A stretch of DNA of 64,000 nt from Maniola hyperantus (Eukaryota; Arthropoda; Insecta; Lepidoptera; Nymphalidae): positions 9,807,196 through 9,871,195 of the forward strand of contig NC_048547.1 in NCBI RefSeq assembly GCF_902806685.2. The letters run 5' to 3'. This document shows, piece after piece, positions 1 through 11,223 of the stretch; within the stretch, counting starts at the first letter, position 1, and every line of letters starts with the position of its first letter. Both the position numbers and the translations under genes were made by a program. Under the pieces are notes generated by a model that made no database searches, was not told the DNA's origin, and saw only the letters and a list, made by a program, of their open reading frames with translations.

Positions 1-302
1 TACTTTGTGCCTTGGCGCAACCCCCGTCTTATAAGCAATTGGCTTTTAGTCAACACATTACATTAGGTACTCATTATTATGTGTCTATCGCAGATTACCT
101 ACTACATTCGAGATAGTTAAACCATGGAATACTATCGAACCGCAAGTCATCTACATCTACACCCTGATATAGATGTGATTGATATTCTTCAGCCACGTAC
201 ATATACCTAATACGAAGTGCTTTGCTTCGTGGTCATTGCAAAATAAAAAGCTTTTATTTTGCATTGACGATGATGAACTTATTTAATCTGTATTGTTTTC
301 AG

Positions 303-371
303 ATGATTAAGATGATGGTGACGGTGGTGGTCGTTTTTACTGTATGCTGGCTCCCACTCAATATATTTATC
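303..371 (+). CDS. RYa-R: RYa-R copy A, TM6 exon
   Basis: Acceptor TTGTTTTCAG. 69 nt, phase 0 at both ends, same length as the copy B exon at 23549-23617. Encodes the KMM...CWLPLNIFI block of TM6. The following intron begins GCAAGT instead of GTAAGT. Confidence 0.92.
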
Positions 372-3300
372 GCAAGTATCTATACCAACATAAATATAGC
401 TTTATATTAACAACATTATTCTAAATATACAAAAGGAAAAGCTAACTGACGGAATGACTGAATGACTGACTAGCTGACCGATCTGTCAACGCACAGCTCA
501 AACTACTGGACGGATCGAGCTGAAATTTAGCATGCAGATACTTAGATAGCTATTATGACGTATACATTCGCTAGGAAAGAAATTTTTTGAAGGCAGGGGT
601 TTGAAATTGGTGTACCTAGTCCACGCGGAAGAAGTCGCGGGCATAAGCTAGTTTAATGCATGCTGATTGCTGAGTACATATATACCTAGTAGGTAGGTAC
701 CTGTTTGATTGGCGGATATTTTATATACTTACGTTATTATAAGTAAGGCATAAATTACAATTAGAAATAACAAATTTGTTTTTCATATTCTAAATAATTA
801 ATACTTATTCTATGTAGGTATAGTACGCGATAAGTTGAGAGCAATCGGGTAGGGAACGGCGAACGCCCAGCACACCCGCACAGCGAGCGCGGGTGACGTG
901 CGGGTGTGCGGGGCGCCCCTCCCCGCCTCATACCCCGATTGCTATCTCGACCTGTCGCTGACTATACTCTCGTACGATTTTGATCGGATAGGCTTAGGAT
1001 GAGCGAGGAGGGTTTGGGATTAATTGGGCATACACCGATCAAAGCTTATTAGAAGCACATGAGTGGTAGATGTAAGTGCCACTATCTGTGAGTGCCACTC
1101 ACTCTTTAATTGGTGTGGTTCTTTTATTATTAATATGTACAGTGGTATTAAAATATGTATATCAGAGATGGGGCAGTTAGTAGTATACCAGTCCCTTTAA
1201 CCTACTTACTTGGTAGGTACTTAATAAAATAAAAGGAAAATGAAAAATGTTAATTTAAGAAAAAATAACTACTTATAAATCAACGGTTCGGGGAATTTCT
1301 ATATAATTGCCTTCGTTTGAGCCCTGTAGTGTGCTAATTACGTAGGGATCAAATTAATGAAACCAATAGTGACCATATTCGCTTTCTTTTTTAATAATCT
1401 CAAGGTTTATGTTTATAAAATACCACTAAAAAAACATTTATTTTAAAGGAGCAATTAAAAAATATAACCTAATCTAACTTGTAATGGGGTAGTATTCAAA
1501 TGCTATCCAATTAGGGGTAGCATTTCAAATTGTTAATTAGTAAAATATAATTAGTAAATTGGGATCAACCACTTTGAAAGAAGCCAGTCGCAAGCCGGTC
1601 TGCGTTAGCAAAGCGTTTTAATAAGACTTGTCGTAGGTATTTCCCGGTAAATACTTGAAATACCTATGGTACGCGACAGGTCGAAATGGCAATAGGGTAG
1701 GGAATACCCTGCATTCGTTCCGCTCGTCCGCACAGCCCCCGCGCTAACCCGGTGCGGACGAGCGCAACGACGTGACGTGCGGGTGTGCGGGACGTCCCTC
1801 CCCGCCTCATACCTCGATTTACATCTCGACCTGTCGTGGACATATAGGTACTTATTTTGCATATAGCATTATAATATTATAATAATATAATAGCAATTTC
1901 ATGTAATTTTTCTTTCATGGGTAGATTCTATGGACAATCCACGAACAAGACGAAGATTGGGCAACGTGGCCGGGCATGCCTTACGTTTGGTTCGTCAGCC
2001 ACTGGCTGGCCATGTCACATTGCTGCTACAACCCATTTATATACTGCTATATGAACATAAGATATCGAAGAGGTTTTAAACAGGTGAGTATTTCCTCGAA
2101 GTTTTTTTACTGTAGATTGTTTGCTCGCAATAGCATGGATTTTATGTTTATTTTTACATTCCATAAAAGTCCTTTGTTTTCCTTCCATTATTTTATGTAT
2201 GTGGGTTGAACCTATAAGTTTTTTAATCTTTTAACCTCACTGTCACAAGAAATATATTATTTACAAGGCCATCATTAGGGGTAGCCGCCTACATAGCAGT
2301 CTCTTATGATGTTGTAGCCCGATTGTAGAGTTACCTATAATATTATCATGAAGTGCCATATTTCGTGAAAACATATTCCACTGTAATGTCTTCATCATGA
2401 TGAGCCTTAGTCCGATCAATATAAAACCATAAAAAAGCCAAGCAGTATAGCAGTATAGTACCCATATAAGACTCTTCATGATCTAGCACTTAATTTCTAC
2501 GATTGGGCTACGACATACTTCTTACATTGATTTTAATGACGCCTACCACGACCTAGGCTGCATGCAGTATTGTGATTTTCAAAAGATTTGTAGAGCTCAA
2601 ACATTTATTACTTATATGTTTACTCTATTTATTTACTTTTAGGGTTTTATTTTTCTGGCTGCTTGTCTCTACAGTTATGGCTCCATTTTATACTACTTAC
2701 TTATAATACTTACAAATATCTACTAACTTTATGTTAATATAAGGTTAACTTCGTTATCTTCAACGTATTTTTATAATGTGTGAGTGAAGTTAGAGAGACA
2801 TAGTAAATTGGCTGTGATTTAAAAAACTTTTATTTGGTAGGAGGTAAATATTTGTATGAAGTTATAGACAGCAAAATTATTTATAGGTATTGGGGAATGT
2901 GCTGCCCATTCGTGATCATCCATCGCAGTCTCATCGACGATCTAGTTTGTGTGATGGTGTTCCTATGTCAGGTCAGTGTTTTACAGTAAATAGCTGTTTA
3001 GGTTTGCCTTAGCAATCCAAGGTGAGATTCGCTCAACCAGTCTAGTCTAGACCAATATTCCTAATAACTATGTTGCATTAACGTTGATAATGCAAGATAG
3101 TTAGTAAAAGTTGATTATCTATTCTAAATATATAAAAGGGAAAGGTAGCTGACTAACGAATATCATCAGCTCAAACTACTGGACTGATCGGGCTGAAAGT
3201 TCGTATAATAAAAAAGTAACTTACCAAGCTAGCCTACTAGTTTGCTACCGAAGCCGCGCCTCGCCGCTCTTTGTGGAGTTGTTGTTGGTTCAAATTTCAA

Positions 3301-5231
3301 AATTCAATCTAATGATCTAATGTCTAATGACAACATCGCGAAATTCCGCGCGTCTTCGCTGCATAATATTATGTTAATTGTCAGGTACCTAACCTAGTTA
3401 AACTTACGAAAATATTTATATAGAGACTAGCTGCCCGTCCCAGGTTTGCTTTGGCGAAGTATCTGAAAATATTTTTTTAGTTGGGGTTACAGAGAAATCC
3501 TATGTGCAAAAGTGTCTAGTATAGAGAATATTATAGTAAACTTTTACAAGTGCTTTTGAACCGTCAAAATAATTTACTGGTTCGGAATGACGTTCCTACC
3601 CAAACAACCAGCAAGAAACTCGGTGGTTACGCTTTCAAATCTTTAATTTACAATAATATTATGCAATCCTGTACAAGCAATTTCAGCCCCACGCATTGCT
3701 GGAGCGAATCAAGCCCAGAGATAATTGTATCCCCTATATTATACAGATAATAGATTTCTCTTTACCGTTGAAACTTCAATTCAATTTTCGAAACAGCGCG
3801 CGAGTAAAGCTCACGGCAAGATTTACGAGCAATATTCTAAATAATAACGACGTATAAACGCCTTGTACAGATGTATCTACACACTCTATTAAAACTGATT
3901 ACAGCTATAAATTTAAATAACGTTAGTTAGTATACTTTGAAAATATTCAGGTTTTGTTCTACAAGTAAATTCTGCTTGTAATTTCTGTGTAGGGATTGTA
4001 TCTTAGTAAGGTGGTGATAGCCTAGTGGTTAAGACGTAGGCCTTCTTTTCGAGAGATCGGGGTTCGATTCCGGGCACGCACCTCTAACTTTTGACGGAGT
4101 CATGCATGACGGTGAGGTGATAATTTGATTTAACGGCAAAGAAAAACATCGTAAGGAACCCTACATGTCTGAGATGTGAGAGTTCTTTTTAATGTTCTCA
4201 AAGGTGTGTGAGGTCTGCCAATCTACACTGGGCTAGCGTAGTAGCTGTATACTAGGGCTTGAAGCCTTCTCATTCGAGAGCAGACCCGCCCTTAGATGTT
4301 GATATTGAAAATAAAGTAATATTTGAAAATAATCGAATGCACTGTACGGCACTTAGTACGTCAAAAGAAATAGGTACATTTAAGTAATTTCATGTTACTT
4401 AGTTAGCAAGTTGTTGGTTCACAAGTAAAACCCAGCAATAGATATTATTTATAAGTTAACGTCATGGTAACTCGTAAAAAACAACTAATTCAGTGCCATA
4501 AAACTGTTTTATGTTTGCTCAGTCGGCATGCGATTAACATTAAACAAAGAAATAATATTTTCATCTATGTCATCTGGTGATTAGGTAGGTAAAATAAAGC
4601 AAATTTTTGAACTTTAGATATCTAACGATTTCAATTAAAATATCTTCCCTTCTATTATAGGTACAGTTGCTAGTTACTTAGTTATAATGTACTCTATCCA
4701 CGGAAAGAAATTAGTAAGTGTAGGGCTCTTTCTGTTACGTAGGTAATCCCATACAAATGACAAAGACAAAAACTTAGTGGACGTTAACAATTTTGAGTGG
4801 CCAACCAATCAAAAACATGTTTTCAAAAAACATTCGAAAACAAAGTTTCGTTTGGAATTGGTTGGTGACTAAAGATGGTTAATGTCCACGAGTTTTTCTC
4901 TTTGTCATTTGTATGGGATTACGTAACAGAGAAAGCCCTACTTATACTAACTTCTAGTCGTGGAGAGGTATAGTATAGATTAGGAAGTAATAACAGATTG
5001 TTAATCACAGAGCTGGTCGGCGCCAACGGAATCGTTCGGCGAGGTACCACCAGCAGCTGCAGCGGCAGCCGACTGCACCGAGCTGCGACGTGCTCGTCGA
5101 CGACTTCGACACGTCGCGGATACGCTGCGTGCGCGTCGTCTGCTCGACTCGTGACCGCGACCGCGCCCGCGCCGCCACCGCTGCCAGTTGCGCCTGTGCG
5201 AGCAGTTTCTTTACGTTCACGGTTTCATTAG
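303..5231 (+). CDS. RYa-R: RYamide receptor, copy A, 3' part (four exons; 5' exons outside window)
   Basis: Class A neuropeptide GPCR of the plasma membrane, expected to bind RYamide peptides. Visible coding exons are 303-371 (TM6), 1925-2083 (extracellular loop 3 and TM7), 2887-2971 and 5011-5231 (cytoplasmic tail, TAG stop). Phases chain correctly: 0, 0, 0, then a split Glu codon. TM6 has CWLP and TM7 has NPFIY. The TM7 block PYVWFVSHWLAMSHCC is the pattern I know from Drosophila RYa-R. Copy B on the minus strand has the same exon order and phases: 19 of 23 residues match in the TM6 exon and 42 of 53 in the TM7 exon. TM1-TM5 are not between positions 1 and 302, so the gene is cut by the window edge. 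The donor after 371 is GC, not GT. The tail is Ala/Ser/Pro/Arg rich and GC rich. Identity as RYamide receptor is strong; whether the whole gene is functional cannot be judged here. Confidence 0.9.
372..373 (+). other. GC 5' splice site (GC-AG intron) in RYa-R copy A
   Basis: Phase 0 to the next exon requires the exon to end after ATC at 371, which leaves GCAAGT as the donor. The only nearby GT (376) would end the exon in phase 1, while the TM7 exon starts in phase 0. The paralogous intron in copy B begins GTAAGT. GCAAGT is the usual form of the minor GC-AG class of U2 introns. Confidence 0.8.
421..654 (-). repeat. CGACTTCGTCCGCGTGG dispersed repeat
   Basis: Reverse copy ending in CGCGGGCATAAGCTAG; contains the standard CTCAAACTACTGGACGGATC block. 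In the receptor A GC-AG intron. Confidence 0.7.
821..966. repeat. GC-rich foldback repeat, copy 1
   Basis: Family with terminal stem GCGACAGGTCGAGATGGCAA and an inner stem CGCACACCCGCAC/GTGCGGGTGTGCG, about 150 bases, very GC rich in AT-rich DNA. This copy is nearly full length with a diverged left end (GCGATAAGTTGAGAGCAATC). Confidence 0.75.
1668..1846. repeat. GC-rich foldback repeat, copy 2
   Basis: Full-length copy with both terminal stems (ACGCGACAGGTCGAAATGGC and its complement), in the same receptor A intron as copy 1. Confidence 0.75.
1925..2083 (+). CDS. RYa-R: RYa-R copy A, TM7 exon
   Basis: Acceptor TTTCATGGGTAG, donor CAG/GTGAGT, 159 nt, phase 0-0. Encodes an acidic extracellular loop 3, TM7 with NPFIY, and the start of the tail (RYRRGFKQ). 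Same length as the copy B exon. Confidence 0.95.
2887..2971 (+). CDS. RYa-R: RYa-R copy A, first tail exon
   Basis: Acceptor TTATTTATAG, donor CAG/GTCAGT, 85 nt, phase 0 to 1. Codes VLGNVLPIRD...SLCDGVPMS, matching VLGKILCLNN...SVCEGVPLS in copy B at the same place in the gene. It is too short to show as an ORF; the paralogue comparison is what supports it. Confidence 0.82.
4008..4325 (+). repeat. tRNA-headed SINE, family 1
   Basis: Pol III A-box-like TAGCCTAGTGG and B box GGTTCGATTCC, then a tRNA-unrelated body with AACATCGT and CTGCCAATC and a short repeated tail. Lies in the last intron of receptor A. Confidence 0.75.
4718..4941. repeat. Foldback element (MITE-like)
   Basis: Arms of about 65 bases: TAGGGCTCTTTCTGTTACGT, ATCCCATACAAATGACAAAG and GTGGACGTTAAC, repeated in reverse complement at the right. 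It ends 70 bases before the last exon of receptor A. Confidence 0.75.
5011..5231 (+). CDS. RYa-R: RYa-R copy A, last coding exon
   Basis: Acceptor TTAATCACAG, stop TAG. Begins ELVGANG (copy B: EMVGVDG) and ends RAVSLRSRFH (copy B: RAASVRSHFE); differences between the copies at both ends are often synonymous in this frame. The middle is Ser/Ala/Pro rich and about 14 residues longer than in copy B. Strikingly GC rich against its AT-rich surroundings. Confidence 0.85.
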
Positions 5232-5362
5232 CTTTAATTTGTTTCGGACTCCTTTCATACATGTACTTTAGGCTTAGCCACTTAGCTATGGTGAGACCCA
5301 TTGCAACTATAAACGCATTTGGTTTTGAACCACCTAATGTAACTGAAACAGTCTAGTTTTTA

Positions 5363-5368
5363 AATAAA
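5363..5368 (+). terminator. Candidate poly(A) signal of RYa-R copy A
   Basis: AATAAA 132 bases after the stop codon. It overlaps the left edge of a dispersed repeat (AAAACCGGCCAAGTGCG), so the signal may be partly repeat-derived. Confidence 0.4.
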
Positions 5369-5804
5369 ACCGGCCAAGTGCGAGTCAGACTCGCGCACCG
5401 AGACTTCCGTACTCGGGTATTTCTTTCGTCATTTTGCACGATAAATCAAAAACAAAAATAAATAAATGCATAAAAAAAATCTGTTTTAGAATATACAGGT
5501 AAAGCAAGGTCATATTATGATACCCCACCTGGTACAGTTATCTTATTTTGAAAATATTAACTATTTGTTCATTAACACATTTTAATTTATTTTTGTGTGA
5601 TGTAAACACAATTCCAGGGTTTTTGCATTTATTCCTTTACTTGTGCTATAAAACCTACCTAACTGCCAAATTTCATGATTCTTGGTCAACGGGAAGTACC
5701 CTACCCTATACAGTTTTCTTGACAGACACGACGGACAGACAGACAGAGAACGAAGTGATCCTATAAGGATTCCTTTTTCCTTTTGAGGTACGGAACCCTA
5801 AAAA
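5366..5804 (+). repeat. GGTACGGAACCC dispersed repeat, full copy
   Basis: Begins AAAACCGGCCAAGTGCGAGT, ends GAGGTACGGAACCCTAAAAA, with a GACAGACAGACAGA run near the end. It starts inside the receptor A poly(A) region. Confidence 0.75.
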
Positions 5805-6355
5805 TGAAATGAAATGTACCTAGGTAGTTGTTTAAAATAAAATGTATTTAAGTATTTATGTTTTTGACAATCTATCTGGTCTCTTTCAATTTCGCAGTGG
5901 TAAGCGCTGTGTTTTTATAAGTAGGATGTTCCGGGTTCAATTCCTAGCAGGGGTAATTTAGGAATTTAAAATTTGCTCGGCTTCGGCCGTGGCTAGCTAC
6001 CACCGTATCTCAAAGCCAGTCCGCCAACCGATCTAATCATCCGGTACGACGCGATGCCGCGTAGAAACCAATGTGCGAGCAAACACGGTCTACACTATTT
6101 TAAATACTGATAACTTAGACTTTTATATCTATTTGAAGATACGAACTTCCTTCCCGTGATTGATTATACCTACTCATAAATTATGAATCAATACTCCACG
6201 TTTTGATCGAGAATATTTCAATGATGCAAAAGAAATATTAGTGTTGGGCATCTTCCAGTTTTTACACTTCTATAAATACTTATGTATTTGCGTCCTTGCA
6301 TAGTTCGTAATGCACAACACAAATAGATCATCTACAACATTACCTACATACAAAA

Positions 6356-6576
6356 TCCATACTAATATTATAAAAACAATACGAAATTGTCTGTCTGCCT
6401 GTCTGTTCGCTAGCTTTCACGTTTAACCGTTTGTGCCGAAATTTGGTACAGAGATATAGCTTGCATCCCAGGAACGTTCGTAGACTACTTTTTGTCCCGG
6501 AAGGGAATCAAAGGGTTCCCACGGGATTTCAACCAAATCCATGTGGATGAAGCCGCAGGTATCATCTATTTTGAAA
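6356..6576 (-). repeat. CGACTTCGTCCGCGTGG dispersed repeat, long-tail subtype
   Basis: Starts CCATACTAATATTATAAA, has the TCTGTCTGCCTGTCTG run and ends with the diverged core GATGAAGCCGCAGGTATCAT. Confidence 0.6.
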
Positions 6577-7284
6577 TAGCTTCCGTCACAGGGACGGGCC
6601 TAGGCTAGGTACTATATTGTTCCTGGAAAATTCAAAATTGCCTATCGACACAATCGAAATCGCGGGCATCATCTAGTATCAAATATTTTTTGAAGTGTTT
6701 TTATTTTGATGCATAGAGTTTTCTTTTTACTAGAGGCAGTGATGCCAGCAAAACGGCGCAACCTGAATGGCGGTACGTACTATTTGTTTGCGACTAGTTA
6801 TGCTTTGTCTTCTTCTCTAGCCGTTAGGTAGTGGTAATTTTACTGACAGAGTTCCATCAATTTTCTTTATGTCGTTAATCACAAATTCTCTTAATTTCAA
6901 ACTCTTAATTTTATTAGAAATTCTTCTAAGTAAAACGTGTCTACTTACTTACTCCTAATTTGTATAAACGTGAGATTGCAGTCTTTTCTTAGTGATTGCA
7001 TGTAACGTACGGTACCTAGAAACGTAAATATTGCGCAAAAATGAGGTAGTCCAAAAGGCAAGGCCAAAGATTAAGGTATGATAACGTCTACTTTCCATTC
7101 CTTTGTTGGATGTTTACAAGGCGTGTCCTGGATTGCTTGCTTCAAATAGGCCTTGTCATACATATTATTAAGACAGCAAAAAAGTTCGTGACGAGCATAG
7201 AATTCTAAACATTAATAGAAATGGTATACTTACTTACTTATCTATTGACTGTGTATCTCCGATTTTGAGCAACTCACTTTTTTT

Positions 7285-7500
7285 TAGATACAATATTCAG
7301 ATACAAGTTAGCCCTTGGCTGCAATCTCGCCTGGTGGTAAGTGATGATGCAGTAAAAGATTGAAGCAGGCTAACCTGGAAAGGGCATGGCAGGTATTAAA
7401 CGCATACCCCTTTGGTTTCTACACGGCAACGTACCGGAACTCATGTTGCACGTGTATACAACATCTGCGCGGTGCGGCTGCAATGGCAAGCTCCTTTTTA
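7285..7500 (+). repeat. Dispersed repeat (TTAGCCCTTGGCTGCAATCT family)
   Basis: Contains CTCGCCTGGTGGTAAGTGAT and ACCCCTTTGGTTTCTACACG. Other copies at 42700-42850 and, in reverse, diverged form, around 21635-21790. Confidence 0.6.
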
Positions 7501-8310
7501 CACTTCTATAAATAGATAAGTGTTCTGAACTAGATGATGCGTGCGACATACATCTGCGTCGATTTAGATTTTTTTAAATCCCGTGAAACTCCTTGATTTT
7601 TCGGTGTAAAAAGCAGTCTATGTTCGTCTCCAAGGCAAACCCCTGTACCAAGTAGATATGCCCGCCACTTTATCGACACGGATTTAGGTTTGGACGCGAC
7701 CCAAAAGGAGTGTTATTTTTTCAGTATTCATGTATGTATAATATGTGAATTTCTTTGTTCCACCATAACTTCTAAATGTCTGAACAGATTTTGATGTATA
7801 ATATCATTAGAATCCTTACTTTATATCGAGAGAAAATGGCTATAATTTTTTTTGGAAAAAATCAATATGGCGGCTGTATGACGCCATTTTCAAATGTGAT
7901 TTTTTTTCTGCAGGACAGGTAATAATATGTTTAACTTCAGGGGATCAGAATTCTGAGGGAGTTGAATTACTTTTTACAATAATTTAATAGTTGCTAATGT
8001 TTAGATTTTATTTTTCTTTTAATTGTGATCTTTAATGAATAGGTAGCAGTTAAGAAGTTCTGGTGATCTGAATCTAGTCATAATATTTTAATTACCCACC
8101 TATGTGTAATGTACGGTCGGCCTCAGAATTCGAGTAGCAATTCCGCAATACCATTGCATCAAAAACCAGTCACGCTTATGATCTTTTTTTATAAACACGC
8201 CACACAAACACTCAGATGTGCGCACAACCGTGCCGTGCAGTGCAAGCGAATTCAATCATTAAGGTGCTTAACGAGTTTTGGCCTTTGACTGTACAATTGA
8301 TAGGTGTATG

Positions 8311-8573
8311 GCTAAGATCCAGTTGCATGACAGGCGGTAAAAGTTACGTTACGCTTACCGTTAAACTTGATCCATTTATTCATGTTAATCAAAATGGGTT
8401 GTGTAAAACCCATTTTGATTAACTCAGTCAATCAGTCAGGGTTTGTCAATTTTAGAGCATTTTTTCCTTTAATCTTAATCTTGTGCAACCCACTTTTCTT
8501 TTTATTGGTGATCAGATATTAATGGTAACTGTAACGTAACTTCAACCACGTGTCATGCAACTGGACCCAGAAG
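8311..8573. repeat. Foldback element with central hairpin
   Basis: Outer arms GATCCAGTTGCATGACA and AAAGTTACGTTAC have reverse complements at 8533-8573. Near the centre, a 17-base perfect stem GTTAATCAAAATGGGTT / AACCCATTTTGATTAAC (8384-8422) closes a small loop. Confidence 0.7.
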
Positions 8574-10036
8574 TTGTAATGTGCAATGCATAGATTAATT
8601 ATTGGTCTCGGTGCAATGTAAAATCTGAAATAATCTGTATAATATTTTGAAAAATAAATGTGTTGTGAAATGTTTACCTATATTGTTTGATTAACTTAGT
8701 GTGAAATTCCATTAACAATTTTTCTCCCTAACCGTATTTTATTGCCGATGATGACGTCGATGTCTATTATTTCTCTCACACAATATCATTCATTACAAAA
8801 TAGTCCGTTCATATTAAAAAAAGATGCTAACAGTTTACAGTGCCCGGTCCGAGACTCTCTTTTAAAATTTTCACCAACGGTTATTATTTTATTAACTAGC
8901 AAACTTGGACAACAAACCAACAAACAATCAAACTTTCGCATTATAATATGGGTCGGGATTTTCGGAATCTATACAGATAGACCTTTCTTGTGATACCCAA
9001 CTAAGTAATTTTATTTCATTTTCATTAATAAAATTTATTACATTAGTGTATTTTTGCTCGTCATGTCTGTGTTGGCTTGTTCACTTTGTCATGACGTCTT
9101 AATAGAATTGTCATGACTATAGTATTAATGTGCGAAAGTGTGTTTGTTATTATGTTTGTTGGTTTATTGGTTTGGCTTTTAATCATGTCGCGACGGAGCA
9201 ACGAATCAACGTCAAATCCAATTTTTTGCATGGTTAAATATTATAGTTAAATACTTGGAGAGTGACATCACATAGACTACGGATAACCAAAAAGTTCCTT
9301 CGGGATTTAAAAAAAACTTAGATCCACACGGACGAAGTTGCGGACATCAGCTAGCCCAGAAGAGTCTACATAGTTTTAGAAGATTTTATGTGTGGTATTG
9401 AGTGGTGAACGGTAAGTAGTAGGTACTGCGTAGTAACTTACTTGGTTTTCCTGAATGTTTAGTAGTAGGAGAGTGAACTCTGCATAATATATCGCATGCT
9501 GACGTTACACCATACTGATTTGTCCTTTTCGGCGGATTAGAGCGAATTATTAAGCTTGCTGTTCCTTGTGTAGCAGAAAATACTTAGTGTTATCCGTTCT
9601 GTTAAAGTTCAGCTGGCATTTTATTTTTTACCTATCATACCTCTTAGATACAATAATAAAACTATGATACGAGGTTTGAGGCAATTTTTTACTAGTAGGT
9701 AATTTATTACTTACCTACTGTTAGACTTCCTGCAGTATTCAACGTAGTTTTTTTTACTTTTATTAACAGGCTTTTAACATTTATGTATGTCAGCCAGTTA
9801 TTATTTACGGACTCATTTTCAACGAAGTTTTTGTACATACACAAGGCTTTGCAGTAGCTAATTAACTAATAAGCTTTTCGTAAGGTAATTGGTCCATTAA
9901 TAAAATTAGAAACGAGATACGTCGTCGTCGCGTCGGTCCGACGATGTCGTTAGTGAAGCGACGATGAGGGAGAATGTATTCACAACTTACATAAAAGTTA
10001 GGTAGGTAGGTACTTTAATAAATTAGGCCGTACCTT

Positions 10037-10062
10037 ACCATCTCAACCTGTCGCGGACTATA
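10037..10062. repeat. GC-rich foldback repeat, end fragment
   Basis: Only the terminal CCATCTCAACCTGTCGCGGA is left. Confidence 0.5.
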
Positions 10063-10529
10063 CCAACTTACATTTTATAAATGTATATAATTTTTTCGAT
10101 GATTTACATATTAATTAGCTTCGTAATGAAATTAAATTCTTTTATTTTGCTAAACGTGAGTAAGTAATCAAGTTATATAAGGGGCGACTGCAGGGGTTGC
10201 GAAAGGAAAGAGCATTTCCTTAAGCTAATTTTATTACTTAAAATTTACATATTATATTATTTTAACTACATATTATATAAAATTATCCTAATTGCTCCGC
10301 CGATTTGTGGCGGAGGCTTCTATAGCTAAATGTGATGTGTCGGTCCCCAGTCCTGTCGCACGGTGCTAGCGATTTCTGCCGCATCAGCAGGTGTTGGTTT
10401 TCGCGGCGACCGTGGGATCGCATTAAGCAGGCACGTCTAGCGTTGCGGCCTGACTATGCCTGCGTAACAATCATATAAATATTTTATTAAAATCTTACGA
10501 CAATTTTTTGATTTAGTACATCTAAGTAG

Positions 10530-10690
10530 GTACCTACCTACTTCTTCTTGAAATGCCGTCTTCTATCGGAGGTTGGCAACATTAGGGCTATCTGCACCTT
10601 GAACGCTGCTGCGCTTAATAAAGATCGGGCACTCTTCCTGTACCATGGCGTAAATTCTTGAGCTTGAGCCACGATGTTTGTTCTTATTCG
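10530..10690 (-). mobile_element. Probable LINE tail fragment
   Basis: Minus strand text GCCATGGTACAGGAAGAGTG ... GAAGAAG resembles the 3' part of lepidopteran non-LTR elements. Short and decayed. Confidence 0.3.
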
Positions 10691-11223
10691 GCCATGGTGA
10701 AGTGAAGGTAGGCAGCATCAAATTTTGTAAAATTCTGCACAATTTATTGTATAATGTAGTAATGTGTCTGTCTGTAATTTCGAAATAACTACCTCATATT
10801 AAGTTAAGGTTATTTGAACTGTACTATAACTGAATCACGTTTTTAAAATTTTTGCCTGTGTGTATGTTTGAACGGGCTAATCTTCGGAACGGCTGAACCT
10901 ATTTTGACGGGACTTTCACAGGCAAGTAGAGGATTAATCAAGGAGTAACATAGGCTACTTTTTTAACCGGCTTTAAAAAAGGAGGAGTTGTGTTTTTCTA
11001 CTTATCTACCTATCTACACCGAAATCTCCGAAATTTCTGGACCGATTTGAGTATAATATTTTTAATCGACAGAGAAACTGCGATATTGTTCCATAAAAAA
11101 ATTGTATTCCAACTCCTCAATCCTGATACTATACGGGACCTGACCATAAAAATTGATGGGATTTAGAAACAGTCTGTTATAAATGGATATTGGAGGTATC
11201 TACCAAGTATCTTTACTTGGTAG

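Noticed and set aside
5005..5301. 98-codon minus-strand frame.
   Set aside because: Antisense shadow of the GC-rich receptor A tail exon; no start, splice or family support.
5090..5356. Long plus-strand frame with a hydrophobic segment overlapping the last exon of receptor A.
   Set aside because: It is the +1 frame of the real exon; the paralogue comparison and the phase of the previous exon support the other frame.
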